In this document: in pieces, positions 8,906 through 17,963 of the stretch
Layout: each line of letters opens with the position of its first letter
Position numbering within the stretch: the first letter of the stretch is position 1
Assembly (NCBI GenBank): GCA_019748235.1
Contig: JAIEPU010000072.1
Span: 1 to 64,000 of the forward strand
Reading direction: 5' to 3'
Length of the DNA: 64,000 nucleotides
Source: a bacterium
GTDB lineage: Bacteria; Planctomycetota; Planctomycetia; Kolteriales; Kolteriaceae
Translations under genes and position numbers: made by a program
Notes under the pieces: generated by a model
Seen by the model: only the letters and a program-made list of their open reading frames with translations
Told to the model about the DNA's origin: nothing
The model's database searches: none

Positions 8906-9346
8906 ATGAAAGAAGAACAGTTCGCGATCGTGCTATTTGATGGTGTCTGCAACTTCTGCAACAGTTCCGTTCAGTTCATCATCGATCGAGATCCCGCTCG
9001 GCATTTTCGTTTTGCGCCACTCCAATCGACGGTGGGGCAGAGCCTTCTGCGGGCTCACGGACTCGATCCGAATCAACTTTCGACCATGGTTCTCGTTCAC
9101 GGAGGAAAGATTTACCTTCGTTCGACGGCGGCCCTGCGCATCGCGCGTGGCCTCCGCCAGCCTTGGCCTTGGCTGTATGGTCTCGTTCTATTTCCACGGT
9201 TTTTGAGGGATGCCGCTTATTCGTGGTTTGCCGCCAGGAGATATCAGTGGTTTGGAAAGAGTGAGGCATGTCGTCTGCCCACGCCTGAGTTTCGCAGTCT
9301 TTTTCTCGATCATCCCGCAGCGGAAGAGAATCCGAATGCAGAGTAA
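8906..9346 (+). CDS. DCC-family (DUF393) thiol-disulfide oxidoreductase-like protein
   Basis: A small protein of the DUF393/DCC family, named for its DxxCxxC motif, visible here as LFDGVCNFCNSSVQFIIDRD near the N-terminus. The family is predicted to be thioredoxin-like, but its substrate is not established. Later family features are FRFAPLQS, the LRSTAALRIARGL segment and the aromatic C-terminal helix PRFLRDAAYSWFAARRYQWFG. I place the start at ATG 8906 rather than the GTG at 8897, because the spacing to CGGAGTG is better. It is divergent from der and stands alone. Confidence 0.85.
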   Translation: MKEEQFAIVLFDGVCNFCNSSVQFIIDRDPARHFRFAPLQSTVGQSLLRAHGLDPNQLSTMVLVHGGKIYLRSTAALRIARGLRQPWPWLYGLVLFPRFLRDAAYSWFAARRYQWFGKSEACRLPTPEFRSLFLDHPAAEENPNAE

Positions 9347-9642
9347 AGCAGCGGGGTGGAAAAGTGGGACGACAAACCCTCTTTTGTTCGTATGTATAGA
9401 TAGAAGAAGGGAGTCGTTACCTACCCTGTTTCGAGGATCAGATCGGATTCGTGTGTTGCACGAGTGGATGGAGTCGTCGGATTGTTTGGAAACGAGTTGC
9501 CCAAAGAACGGGCACGACGCTTTGTAACTCCGGGCGGAACGCACTTCCGATCGTTACTGACTTCCTTCCTAACTTTCGAATGAGTAAACTCTTGTGTTCG
9601 AGGGTGCTTCAAAGGTAACTCGGCCGAAGGGTAATCCGTTTT
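9347..9642. other. Intergenic region upstream of the sigma-54-like promoter
   Basis: About 300 bases with no credible ORF on either strand. It lies directly upstream of the sigma-54-like promoter, so it is where an activator (bEBP) binding site would be expected. I could not pick out a convincing pair of inverted repeats. Confidence 0.35.
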
Positions 9643-9659
9643 GTGGCACGGAAAGTGCC
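9643..9659 (+). promoter_or_regulatory. Sigma-54 (-24/-12) promoter candidate
   Basis: GTGGCACGGAAAGTGCC matches the sigma-54 consensus YTGGCACGRNNNTTGCW at 14 of 17 positions, counting the free ones, with the obligatory GG (9645-9646) and GC (9657-9658) at exactly the 12-base spacing. Transcription would start near 9670, leaving a leader of about 39 bases before the enzyme I gene. The element is also a GGCAC/GTGCC inverted repeat, so a hairpin is an alternative reading. Confidence 0.55.
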
Positions 9660-9708
9660 TTAATGATTTCGCACCGACGCACAATTCGAACGGAGTGAGG
9701 CTTCTCCG

Positions 9709-12021
9709 GTGAGCTATTCAGCCAGTCCAACGCAATCGATGCTCTTACTCACTCTTCGTGAAGTGAGTGATCTGGTATCGAATAGTCATGACCTCTCCGA
9801 AACACTGTCGAACATTTGTCATCTCATTCAACGTCGATTTCAGACAGATGTTTGTTCCGTTTACACGATGGAGGAGCAGGCGAACGAACTAGTGCTCCGC
9901 GCGACGGTTGGTTTGCGTCAGGAAGCGGTCGGCACCATTCGCATGCAGCTTCACGAAGGACTCGTGGGACTGGTGGCGCAGCAACGGTCCCATGTCAGTG
10001 TCGAAGATGCCCCCACCCATCCCCGTTATCGATTCTTCCCCGAGTCGGGCGAAGATCGCTATCGATCATTTCTCGGCGTCCCGTTGATCCAAGGAGGAGC
10101 GGTCGAGGGAGTTCTCGTCGTTCAACACAAAGAGCCGCGCCGATACACCGCCAATGAAGTCCGGCTGCTGGTCGGTGTCGCCGCTCAACTCGCCATTTTG
10201 GTGACGAATGCTCGATTGACTCGTGACCTCGCCGCTGTGGTGCGTCGCGAGTCTGAGCCGAATTCAGAGAAACGCAGACGGACCGTCATTACGGAGTTTC
10301 ATGGGACCTCGTCCAGTCCCGGCTGCGGCATGGGGACGGCGATTCGCTTCGAAGAATTCGATTTCAACAACCCTGATCTTGTCAAAAGAGAGCCTGGTCT
10401 TGTCGAACATGAGCGAGCCAGATTGCAAGTCGCGCTCGATCGGGCCAAGGAAGATTTGGAGCATGCGGCCGAGTATCTTGCGGAACTTCTCGGCGAGCAG
10501 TTCGGAGCCCTGATGCAGGCGCAGCGGCTCATGCTCGAGGACTCTTCCGTTCAAAATGACTTGGTCCGCATGGTCGAGCGCGGACTCACCGTCGAAAGAG
10601 CCGTCGTGACGGCGTGCGAACAATACCTTCGCGCGTTCCAGAAGCTGAAGAATCCGTTCTTTTACGAGCGGATCTATGACATCAAGGATGTCTTCCGCCG
10701 TGTGCTTAGTCACGCCACGGAAGAATCGCTTCCAACGGAAACGGCAGAGAGCGTGATCGTCATTGCTCATGAAGTCTCGCTTCTCGAACTCTTCGCCTGC
10801 GATCTCCGCCGAGTCAAAGGAATCGCGGTCGAAAAGGGAGGCGTTCACAGCCACGTCGCGATTCTCGCGCGGAGCCTTGGCATTCCTATGCTCACGCACG
10901 TGCACGGCCTCTTAGCATCGGTCGAAACAGGAGCGGAGGTCTTCATCGATTCCGCATCGGGGATGTTGATCGTCGATCCAGATCCCGCTCGTCGAAAGGC
11001 ACTTGAAAAACTGATTGCGGATAACGCGGCCTATGTCGACGAGCCGATCGGCAATGTGCCGTCTCCTCTTCGAATCGAAGCAACCGTTAATCTCTTGCCG
11101 GAATTAGGGCTGACGATTTCTCGTGGCGGTGACGGCGTTGGCCTATATCGAAGTGAACTGCTCGAGTTAGCTTGCCGTACTTTTCCGACGGAGGAAGAGC
11201 AACTCGAGACGTACCGCAAGATGATTTCCATTCTGGCGGGAAAGCCGCTCACCATTCGCACGCTGGACCTCAGACCAGCGAAACTCTTCGGAATTACCAG
11301 CGATCCCATGTTCGAGCGAGAAACCTGGGACTGGCGGCTTGTCGCGGAATTGCCACACGTGCAGTCGCTCCTCCGCTCGCAGTTGAGAGCGGCCCTCCGT
11401 GCGTCGCTTGACGGACCGATCCGACTTCTATTCCCGATGATCGTTTCCGATCGTCAACTCAAATGCGCATTGCAACTCGTTGATCAGGCTCGCCGAAGTT
11501 TGGAACAGGAAGGGGTCTTCCTGGAAAAGAAGGTCCCCGTCGGGATCATGATCGAAGTCCCCGCCGCGGCCATGCTCTGCAAGCAATGGATCAACCTCGT
11601 TGACTTCGTGAGTGTGGGTTCGAACGATCTGCTGCACTCCCTCCTTGGCATCCAACGAGAAGACAATCAGCTCGACGGATTGCGAACGCCGCTTGATCCC
11701 GTTTATTTGACCACGGTTTCGCAGATTGTCCGACACGCCCATCGCGCGGGTCGCACGGTGACCGTTTGCGGCGAGGCGATCGATCACGAGATCGCATTAC
11801 TCGCTCTCTATACGCTCGGCGTGGACGCGGTCAGCCTTCCACCCAATGACATTCCCAGGGCTCGAAAGCTTTTCCATTCCGTCGAGTTGCCACTTGATCC
11901 TCGCGCGGTGGCCCGTCGCTTGGTGAAGTGTCAGAATCCCGATGAGGTGGACGAGATTCTCCGGGAGGCATTTCCGAAGAAAACCGCCAGCGTTTCCGGT
12001 ACACCGCTCGTCACGTCTTAA
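9709..12021 (+). CDS. ptsP: GAF-domain PEP-protein phosphotransferase (enzyme I Ntr, PtsP-like)
   Basis: A 770-residue protein with an N-terminal GAF domain (residues about 15-170, including YRFFPESGEDRYRSFLGVPLI) fused to a PTS enzyme I. Such EI-Ntr proteins take phosphate from PEP and pass it to NPr/HPr in a regulatory, not sugar-importing, phosphorelay. The phosphorylated His is H382 in KGGVHSHVAILARSLGIP; the usual preceding Thr (GGxTSH) is His here. The PEP-binding barrel shows VGLYRSELL, RTLDLRPAK, GIMIEVPAAA, SVGSNDLLHSLL and the catalytic VCGEA. GTG start follows GGAGTGAGG. No HPr or EIIA gene is adjacent. The sigma-54-like promoter upstream fits a nitrogen-linked role. Confidence 0.9.
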   Translation: MSYSASPTQSMLLLTLREVSDLVSNSHDLSETLSNICHLIQRRFQTDVCSVYTMEEQANELVLRATVGLRQEAVGTIRMQLHEGLVGLVAQQRSHVSVEDAPTHPRYRFFPESGEDRYRSFLGVPLIQGGAVEGVLVVQHKEPRRYTANEVRLLVGVAAQLAILVTNARLTRDLAAVVRRESEPNSEKRRRTVITEFHGTSSSPGCGMGTAIRFEEFDFNNPDLVKREPGLVEHERARLQVALDRAKEDLEHAAEYLAELLGEQFGALMQAQRLMLEDSSVQNDLVRMVERGLTVERAVVTACEQYLRAFQKLKNPFFYERIYDIKDVFRRVLSHATEESLPTETAESVIVIAHEVSLLELFACDLRRVKGIAVEKGGVHSHVAILARSLGIPMLTHVHGLLASVETGAEVFIDSASGMLIVDPDPARRKALEKLIADNAAYVDEPIGNVPSPLRIEATVNLLPELGLTISRGGDGVGLYRSELLELACRTFPTEEEQLETYRKMISILAGKPLTIRTLDLRPAKLFGITSDPMFERETWDWRLVAELPHVQSLLRSQLRAALRASLDGPIRLLFPMIVSDRQLKCALQLVDQARRSLEQEGVFLEKKVPVGIMIEVPAAAMLCKQWINLVDFVSVGSNDLLHSLLGIQREDNQLDGLRTPLDPVYLTTVSQIVRHAHRAGRTVTVCGEAIDHEIALLALYTLGVDAVSLPPNDIPRARKLFHSVELPLDPRAVARRLVKCQNPDEVDEILREAFPKKTASVSGTPLVTS

Positions 12022-12141
12022 GGGTGGTAAGTCGATTTTGGTTTTCGACTTCAGGTAGGTTGAGCCGTTCACACTCAGCTCCCCTGATTTCCCATTTGCA
12101 AGGCTCGGTAAAGTGCCGAAGCCATTCATTGGGGATTCGCC

Positions 12142-13377
12142 TTAGCCAAACAGACTCCACCTCTTTGTTCGCTCTCGTCGGGCGAGCGAAAATATCTTTC
12201 GCATCGGGTGATCTTCACCAAGAATGATGTCGCGGCAGATTTCCGCGGCGATCACGCTGTAAGTAATCCCATTGCCTCCATAACACATCGCCAACAGCAT
12301 TCGATCGGATTGAGGATGCTCACTGATATAGGGAAGCCCGTCATCGGTCTCGGCAAACGTTCCGGCCCAACAAAACGCGACTTCAAAATCGATGCGCGGA
12401 AACATCTCCCTCGCGCGCTGAACAAGCTTATCCGTTTTCTTCGGCAGATAATGGTCCCGAACCGTTTCGTGTTTGAACGGGAGATCTTCACCCCCAAAGA
12501 TGAGTCGATCTTCTTCCGTTTGCCTCGCATAGATGTAGGGCCGCGCCGTCTCCCAGATTACGCTCTCTCTGGGCCAACCGTTCCATTGCGTGATCGGCTC
12601 CGAGACGAATGCGTATGTACTAATGAGTTTGGCGACTTGTTCATCAAGAAAAGTCGTTGTTTCGAATCCACCGGCGAGAATGGCGAAGCGAGGTTTGAGC
12701 GTCACCCCACGATCGGTTTCCAGGATGATGTGGTCCTTCGCCGTTGTCCATGACGTCAGCGCGGTCCGGTCGAAGATCCGCAAGCCGTGGTGACATGCAT
12801 GTGACAGTAATGCGTGAGTGAAGGCATAGGGGTTGAGGTCGGCCGCTTCGGGGGTGACGATGGCTGCTATCGCGTCGAGGTCTGATTCAGCACTAAGTTG
12901 CTCACGCGTCCACCACTCACAAGTGAATCCATGCTTTTGCCGTAATTCGTACTCCTCTCGCAGGGATCTCTGATCGTCCTCCTTAGAGCAGAGATAAAGG
13001 CTTCGTCGGGGGCGGAGTCCTCCACCATTTCCAATTTGTGCATCGATGTTTGCGAGCGTGGCGATTGCATTTCGGCCAGCTTGATAGCTAAGCACGGCAT
13101 CCTTTTCACCAATGAGTTGAGCGAGTTCACCAAGTGGAGTGTCGATTTCATACTGAATGACGGCAGTACTGGCGGCAGTGCTCCCCATCGAACAATCGCG
13201 GCGGTCGATAATGATCGTTGATAGGCCGGCCTCGACGAGCCTCCAAGCGATAAGGGCACCTGTAATTCCCGAGCCGACGACGACAACGTCGCAGTCGACT
13301 GGTTTTGAGAGAGGTGGGTAAATACCCCCGAGTCCTTGTCGTACCGGCCAGAAGGGTCGTCCTGATCGAAGGTCCAT
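12142..13377 (-). CDS. FAD-dependent oxidoreductase (DAO / glycine oxidase family)
   Basis: A 411-residue flavoprotein of the D-amino-acid-oxidase (DadA/GlpD) superfamily. The FAD dinucleotide-binding motif lies at residues about 30-60 (VVVVGSGITGALIAWRLVEAGLSTIIID), and GSTAAST follows as the usual second FAD contact. The C-terminal end AMCYGGNGITYSVIAAEI is the conserved flavin-contacting segment. These enzymes oxidise the C-N bond of an amine or amino acid; the substrate cannot be told. No signal peptide. It is convergent with the enzyme I gene and appears monocistronic. Confidence 0.85.
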   Translation of the reverse strand: MDLRSGRPFWPVRQGLGGIYPPLSKPVDCDVVVVGSGITGALIAWRLVEAGLSTIIIDRRDCSMGSTAASTAVIQYEIDTPLGELAQLIGEKDAVLSYQAGRNAIATLANIDAQIGNGGGLRPRRSLYLCSKEDDQRSLREEYELRQKHGFTCEWWTREQLSAESDLDAIAAIVTPEAADLNPYAFTHALLSHACHHGLRIFDRTALTSWTTAKDHIILETDRGVTLKPRFAILAGGFETTTFLDEQVAKLISTYAFVSEPITQWNGWPRESVIWETARPYIYARQTEEDRLIFGGEDLPFKHETVRDHYLPKKTDKLVQRAREMFPRIDFEVAFCWAGTFAETDDGLPYISEHPQSDRMLLAMCYGGNGITYSVIAAEICRDIILGEDHPMRKIFSLARRERTKRWSLFG

Positions 13378-13859
13378 CGGCGAAGATCCAATGCGAGAAC
13401 TCGTGACGCTCGGGGGGCTCCTCTTGCAACCGCCGTTCCGATTGCCGGCCGGCTCGTCTTAACAACTGTCTCCCTGCTAAAACGCCGAAATGATTCGGAA
13501 TAAGGGCCTGCAACCGGGGTTCGATCATTCCGAGACGAACAGCCAAATCCATTTGCGGATTCAGTCGAACGTCGATCGATCAGAGCACTTCATCCTTGAT
13601 TGGGCATTAGGGGCCGATTAGGATCAATCAGATCCCGTCTGTCGAAAGTACCCGTCTACGTCTCCCGAGTTCTGGGGGGCAGTAGCAAAAGAATCCGATC
13701 CTGACGATTGTCCGGACGGTTCATCGCCCTGTTGTCGGCTTACTTTCCGATTCGACCATGAATCTCTCGGATTGGAGCGTTGGAATGGTTTCGAGTCGAC
13801 CCTGTTGCTTTCTGGGCGAACAGTTTTGTTGGTTGATTCGATAGAGGAGAGGTGCTGGG
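13378..13859. other. Intergenic region upstream of wbuX
   Basis: 482 bases between divergent genes. ORFs on the track here (13148-13552 and 13624-13899, minus) are low-complexity shadows without Shine-Dalgarno sequences. It must contain promoters for the FAD oxidoreductase and for wbuX, but no strong consensus is visible. Confidence 0.35.
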
Positions 13860-15068
13860 ATGCCTCAGACGAGCGCAGTTGTCGATCGTCCCATTTCAAA
13901 GTCGAAGGAAGCCACGGCGCGACCTTATTCGCCGCCCGTCGGTGTTCAGGTTTGCCGACGTTGCGTAATGGATTCGACCGTCTCCGCGGTCAAGTTCGAC
14001 GAGAACGGCATCTGTAATCATTGCCACATTCACGATAGGCTCAATCGAGCCTTTCCGACCGGTGACGAAGGTTGGCGACATCTCGAAAAGGTTGCCGACA
14101 AGATTCGCGAACAGGGCAAGGGGAAGAACTACGACTGTATCGTCGGTCTCAGCGGGGGACGCGATACGACTTATTGCCTGTACATCACGAAAAAGCTCGG
14201 GCTAAGGCCACTCGCTCTCCATTTCGACAACGGTTGGGATTCACCAGTATCGAAGCGAAATATTAAGAATGTCTGCACGGCGCTTGACGTCGACCTCGAA
14301 TGCGTCATCGCCGATTGGGAAGAGTCACGTGAATTGACGAACTCCACGATCCGAGGTTCCGTTCCTTACATTGATCTCACGGACGATATCGGCATCATCA
14401 ATTCGCTTTATCGTACCGCCGCCAGTGAAGGGATCCGGTGGATCATTCACAGTCATTCCTTCCGAACGGAGGGGATCAATCCGCTTCGTTGGAACTATGT
14501 CGATCCGCTCTATACTCGTTCATTGATCAAGCAACATTGCCGGATGAAACTGAAGAAGTTTCAGAACGCCAACATGCTCAATGTGCTCTATTGGATGCTT
14601 GTGAAGCGGATTCACGTTTTCACCATCACCAATTACTACCGCGATAGCGGTAAAGACATTGACGCCTTCCTGAAGGATGAACTTGGTTGGGAGGATACCG
14701 GGGGTTGGCACTTCGACAACGAAATCTTTGGGTTGCAGTCGTACTATGCACGGCACAAGTTCGGTATCGATTGGCGGCTTCTCGAATTCGCGGCGCTCGT
14801 TCGCGAAGGAGAAATGACTCGCGAAGAAGCTCTCGCGGAACTTCAAACGATCCCGCAAGTTGAAGATCGCCGGCTGGTCGACTACGCCTTGAAGAAGCAG
14901 GGAATCTTACGGGAAGAGTTCGATCAACTCTTGAAAATGCCCCCCAAGTATTTCGATGACTATCCGACGTTCTATCCCGTGCTGCGAGCATTCAAGTCGG
15001 TGATTTGGGCGCTGAGTCGGTTAAACTATCTGCCGCCGCATACCTACGAGAAATACTTTGAGGTTTAA
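13860..15068 (+). CDS. wbuX: N-acetyl sugar amidotransferase (WbuX / WbpG / PseA family)
   Basis: A 402-residue enzyme that converts an N-acetyl group of a nucleotide-linked sugar into an acetamidino group using ATP and ammonia. A zinc-binding pair of cysteine knuckles is visible at C32/C35 and C52/C55 (CRRCVMDS and ICNHC). The PP-loop ATP-pyrophosphatase motif is at 97-103 (LSGGRDTTY, with Arg where Lys is common), followed by ALHFDNGWDSPVS. The Shine-Dalgarno AGGAGAGG precedes ATG 13860; the first 28 residues are a variable extension. In other bacteria WbuX works with a HisH-like glutaminase and a HisF-like channel subunit; both are encoded 4 kb downstream (18958 and 19568), separated by three minus-strand sugar genes. 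Confidence 0.9.
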   Translation: MPQTSAVVDRPISKSKEATARPYSPPVGVQVCRRCVMDSTVSAVKFDENGICNHCHIHDRLNRAFPTGDEGWRHLEKVADKIREQGKGKNYDCIVGLSGGRDTTYCLYITKKLGLRPLALHFDNGWDSPVSKRNIKNVCTALDVDLECVIADWEESRELTNSTIRGSVPYIDLTDDIGIINSLYRTAASEGIRWIIHSHSFRTEGINPLRWNYVDPLYTRSLIKQHCRMKLKKFQNANMLNVLYWMLVKRIHVFTITNYYRDSGKDIDAFLKDELGWEDTGGWHFDNEIFGLQSYYARHKFGIDWRLLEFAALVREGEMTREEALAELQTIPQVEDRRLVDYALKKQGILREEFDQLLKMPPKYFDDYPTFYPVLRAFKSVIWALSRLNYLPPHTYEKYFEV

Positions 15069-15131
15069 TCTCGCCTGGTGCTCCCGACTCATTAATGCCG
15101 AAGGCCGCTCGCGAGCACCGACTGTTTCCGT

Positions 15132-16241
15132 TCAGCAATTGACTGCGTCAATCAGCGAAGTGATAACCCACTCGATTTGTTCCTTGGGCATTCCCGGAAA
15201 GAGGGGAAGACTAATCAGTCGCCGCGCCGCTGCTTCGGCGTTCGGAAACTCGCCCTGCTGATAGCCAAGACTTTCATAAGCCTTTTGTCGGTGGACGGGA
15301 ATGGGGTAGTGAATCGCCGTCTGAATCCCGGCGCGATCCATCTTGGCACGCACTTCATCTCGGCATTCGCAGGCGACGACGAACAAATGATAGGCATGGT
15401 CGACGGCGGAGCAATCGCGGGGAAGTGCCGGAACATCGACCTGGCCTTGCAGTCGTTCAAGATAGCGCGCCGCGATGGACCTTCGTTGATCGTTCCACTC
15501 ATCTAGCCGTGTGAGTTTCGCTCGCAAGATGGCTGCCTGAATGTCATCAAGCCGTGAATTGAATCCGACGATTTCATGCTGATATTTCGCGGTCGATCCA
15601 TAGTTCCGAAGAAGCCTTAGCCGGTGAGCGAGAGCGGCATCCCGAGTGATGATCGCGCCTCCGTCGCCCAGAGCCCCCAGATTTTTGGTTGGATAGAAAC
15701 TAAAGCATCCCGCGACTCCGAACGTTCCCGCAAGCTGCTTTCCGATTCGGGCGCCATGCGCCTGAGCCGCATCTTCGATGAGTGCCAGATGATGGCGTTC
15801 AGTGATTCGGACAAGCGATTCCATCTCCGCGATTCGGCCGTAGAGATGAACCGCGATGACTGCTTTGGTCCGCGGAGTGATCGCCGCCTCAACCGCTACG
15901 GGATCGATCGACAAAGTGTCTCGTTGGCAATCGACGAGGATGGGGGTCGCGCCGCTTGCGGAGATCGCTCCCACCGTGGCGATAAAAGTATGTGTCGTCG
16001 TGATTACTTCGTCGCCCGGACCGATTCCAAGTCCTCTGAGCGTTAGGGCGAGGGCATCGAATCCGTTGCCGACCGAAATCGTATGGGGGACGCCGTGAAA
16101 CCCAGAATACTCTGCTTCGAATGCCTCGACTTCCGGACCTAATATGTAGAACGAGCGATTTCTGACTCGGTCGATGGCCGCGGAGATTTCCGCATCGATC
16201 AAGTTGTGCTGAGGTAGCAGATCGTAGAACAGGACTTTCAT
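15132..16241 (-). CDS. DegT/DnrJ/EryC1/StrS sugar aminotransferase
   Basis: A 369-residue PLP-dependent aminotransferase that installs an amino group on a nucleotide-linked keto sugar. Fold-type-I motifs are present: VGNGFDALALTLRGLGIGPGDEVI, the PLP-stacking region DCQRDTLSIDP and EDAAQAHGA. The Schiff-base Lys lies in SFYPTKNLGALGDGGAI. The sequence resembles the FdtB/QdtB 3-aminotransferase group, but family motifs alone do not fix the carbon modified. Its ATG overlaps the last 4 bases of the carbamoyltransferase gene, so the two are translationally coupled. The cupin gene further upstream completes the minus-strand operon. Confidence 0.92.
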   Translation of the reverse strand: MKVLFYDLLPQHNLIDAEISAAIDRVRNRSFYILGPEVEAFEAEYSGFHGVPHTISVGNGFDALALTLRGLGIGPGDEVITTTHTFIATVGAISASGATPILVDCQRDTLSIDPVAVEAAITPRTKAVIAVHLYGRIAEMESLVRITERHHLALIEDAAQAHGARIGKQLAGTFGVAGCFSFYPTKNLGALGDGGAIITRDAALAHRLRLLRNYGSTAKYQHEIVGFNSRLDDIQAAILRAKLTRLDEWNDQRRSIAARYLERLQGQVDVPALPRDCSAVDHAYHLFVVACECRDEVRAKMDRAGIQTAIHYPIPVHRQKAYESLGYQQGEFPNAEAAARRLISLPLFPGMPKEQIEWVITSLIDAVNC

Positions 16242-17857
16242 GTCCGCCGCCGCTTTTCGAGAACCATGTCGCCGATCACCAATGCATCCAGGCCGGTGCT
16301 GAAATAAGTGCGAAGCGCCTGATAGGGCGCGCTCGCGATCGGATCGTTGTACGCATTCAGACTTGTATTCAGTACGATCGGAAGCCCAGTCTTCTTTTCC
16401 ACTTCGTGAATGAGCTTTGCATAGAGCGGATTGGTCGAGTCATGAACCGACTGAATCCGACTCGTGCCGTCCGCATGGACGACATCGGGGGCAATTTCGG
16501 CCAACCCGGCAATCGCATCGAACGTCTGCGTCATAAATGGTGAATTGCGATAATCTCGAAAGAATTCGGCACCACGATCGTGAATCACGGAAGGGGCGAG
16601 CGGGCGATATTCCTCTCGAAACTTGATTCGCTGGTTGATCTGATCCTTCATCCCATGAACCTTTGGGTTTGCCAAAATACTTCGGCAACCGAGTGCGCGC
16701 GGACCAAACTCCATCCGACCCTGAAACCATCCAATAATCTTCCCCTCGGCGATAAGTGAGGCCGCTGCCTCGGCGGGATCAGTAGTCGTTCGGTATTCGG
16801 CGGCGGCTCGGTCAAGCGTTTCCTTGATTTGCGCCGAAGTGTACTCGGGGCCCCAGTACGCGTGTGCCAATGGTTCAGGGAAATGACCTTCGGCGGCTGA
16901 CACCAGATAGGCCGCGCCCAATGCTAAGCCGGCATCAGAACAGATCGGCGGAACGAAGACTTCGTCAATGTCGGGCAATTCGCGAATCCGTTGATTCATC
17001 AAACAGTTGAGCGCGACTCCCCCGGCGAAACAAACACGTCGTCGACCCGTCTTTTGGGCCCAATACCCCACAAGGCTTTTCGCCACTTCTTCGAGTTGTG
17101 ACTGTGCGGAGGCCGCGACGTCGAAATGGACTTGCTCAAAGGGAGATCCCGCCACACGGCGCGGGACCGGAAGTGGGAACTCGTCGAATAGGCAGACATG
17201 CTTCGACGGTTGCGGCCGACCGGGAACGATGCCGGTCAAGAAATCAGAGTGGAATTGATAGCCTCCCTCGCGAATTTCGAGGATATGGCTGAAATCGAAG
17301 CTCGGTTTTCCATAGGCCGCCATCCCCATGACTTTGTATTCGTCGCTATCCCGCGTAAATCCCAGGAATTGTGTGACGGCCGAGTAATAGAGCCCGACTG
17401 AGTTCGGGCGGTGGAAGTCGGCCAGCAGGGTCATCGTTCTGTTCGTCGCATCCCAAACAGTCGTGGAGCGACCATCTCCGGAATTGTCCCAGGTGACGAC
17501 GATCGCATCCCTCGCCCCATCCGCGTACCACGCGCTGGCGGCATGTGCTTCATGGTGGTCAACGAGACGGAGGGGAGGAGCATAGCCGAGGTTTTGCTCG
17601 AAAAAGCGCCGAAGCGTCGTTTCGATGTCTACATAGGTTCGACCCGCAAACACCGCCGCGTCGACGTCTTGAATGCGAATTCCCGCTTGGCGGAGACAAA
17701 ACCGAATCGCGGAGGCGGGCAAATGACCGTTCGCGAACTTGATGCCGACGAATCGTTCTTCTTCGGCGGCTGCGACAAGCCTACCATCAATGATCAATGC
17801 CGCCGCGCCGTCTTGATTGCCGAGCGATGTGCCGCCGGACATCCCCAGAACGATCAT
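16238..17857 (-). CDS. Carbamoyltransferase (NodU/CmcH/TobZ family)
   Basis: A 539-residue enzyme that transfers a carbamoyl group from carbamoyl phosphate (through carbamoyl-adenylate) to a hydroxyl, usually of a sugar. The N-terminal Kae1-like ATPase fold starts with GMSGGTSLGNQDGAAALIIDGRLVAAAEEERF, and metal-binding histidines are in DHHEAHAASAWYADG. The C-terminal YrdC-like half has GRMEFGPRALGCRSILANP and REEYRPLAPSV. ATG 17857 follows GAAAGG. In NodU the product is a carbamoylated Nod factor sugar, and in TobZ carbamoyl-tobramycin. Here the neighbours point to a carbamoylated amino sugar in a surface glycan (inference). Confidence 0.93.
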   Translation of the reverse strand: MIVLGMSGGTSLGNQDGAAALIIDGRLVAAAEEERFVGIKFANGHLPASAIRFCLRQAGIRIQDVDAAVFAGRTYVDIETTLRRFFEQNLGYAPPLRLVDHHEAHAASAWYADGARDAIVVTWDNSGDGRSTTVWDATNRTMTLLADFHRPNSVGLYYSAVTQFLGFTRDSDEYKVMGMAAYGKPSFDFSHILEIREGGYQFHSDFLTGIVPGRPQPSKHVCLFDEFPLPVPRRVAGSPFEQVHFDVAASAQSQLEEVAKSLVGYWAQKTGRRRVCFAGGVALNCLMNQRIRELPDIDEVFVPPICSDAGLALGAAYLVSAAEGHFPEPLAHAYWGPEYTSAQIKETLDRAAAEYRTTTDPAEAAASLIAEGKIIGWFQGRMEFGPRALGCRSILANPKVHGMKDQINQRIKFREEYRPLAPSVIHDRGAEFFRDYRNSPFMTQTFDAIAGLAEIAPDVVHADGTSRIQSVHDSTNPLYAKLIHEVEKKTGLPIVLNTSLNAYNDPIASAPYQALRTYFSTGLDALVIGDMVLEKRRRT

Positions 17858-17963
17858 CTGAAGCCTTTCCGTTCTGAAGGGGCCTGATCACACGTGGATT
17901 TCGAGAGGAATTCGACTTCCTACTGTCTAACGTGTCGTTTCGATTCCATGTTTCGAAGAACAA

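Noticed and set aside
15069-15131. GGTGCTC/GAGCACC repeat between wbuX and the aminotransferase gene
   Set aside because: A 7-bp stem with a loop of over 30 bases and no T-tract; too weak for a terminator.
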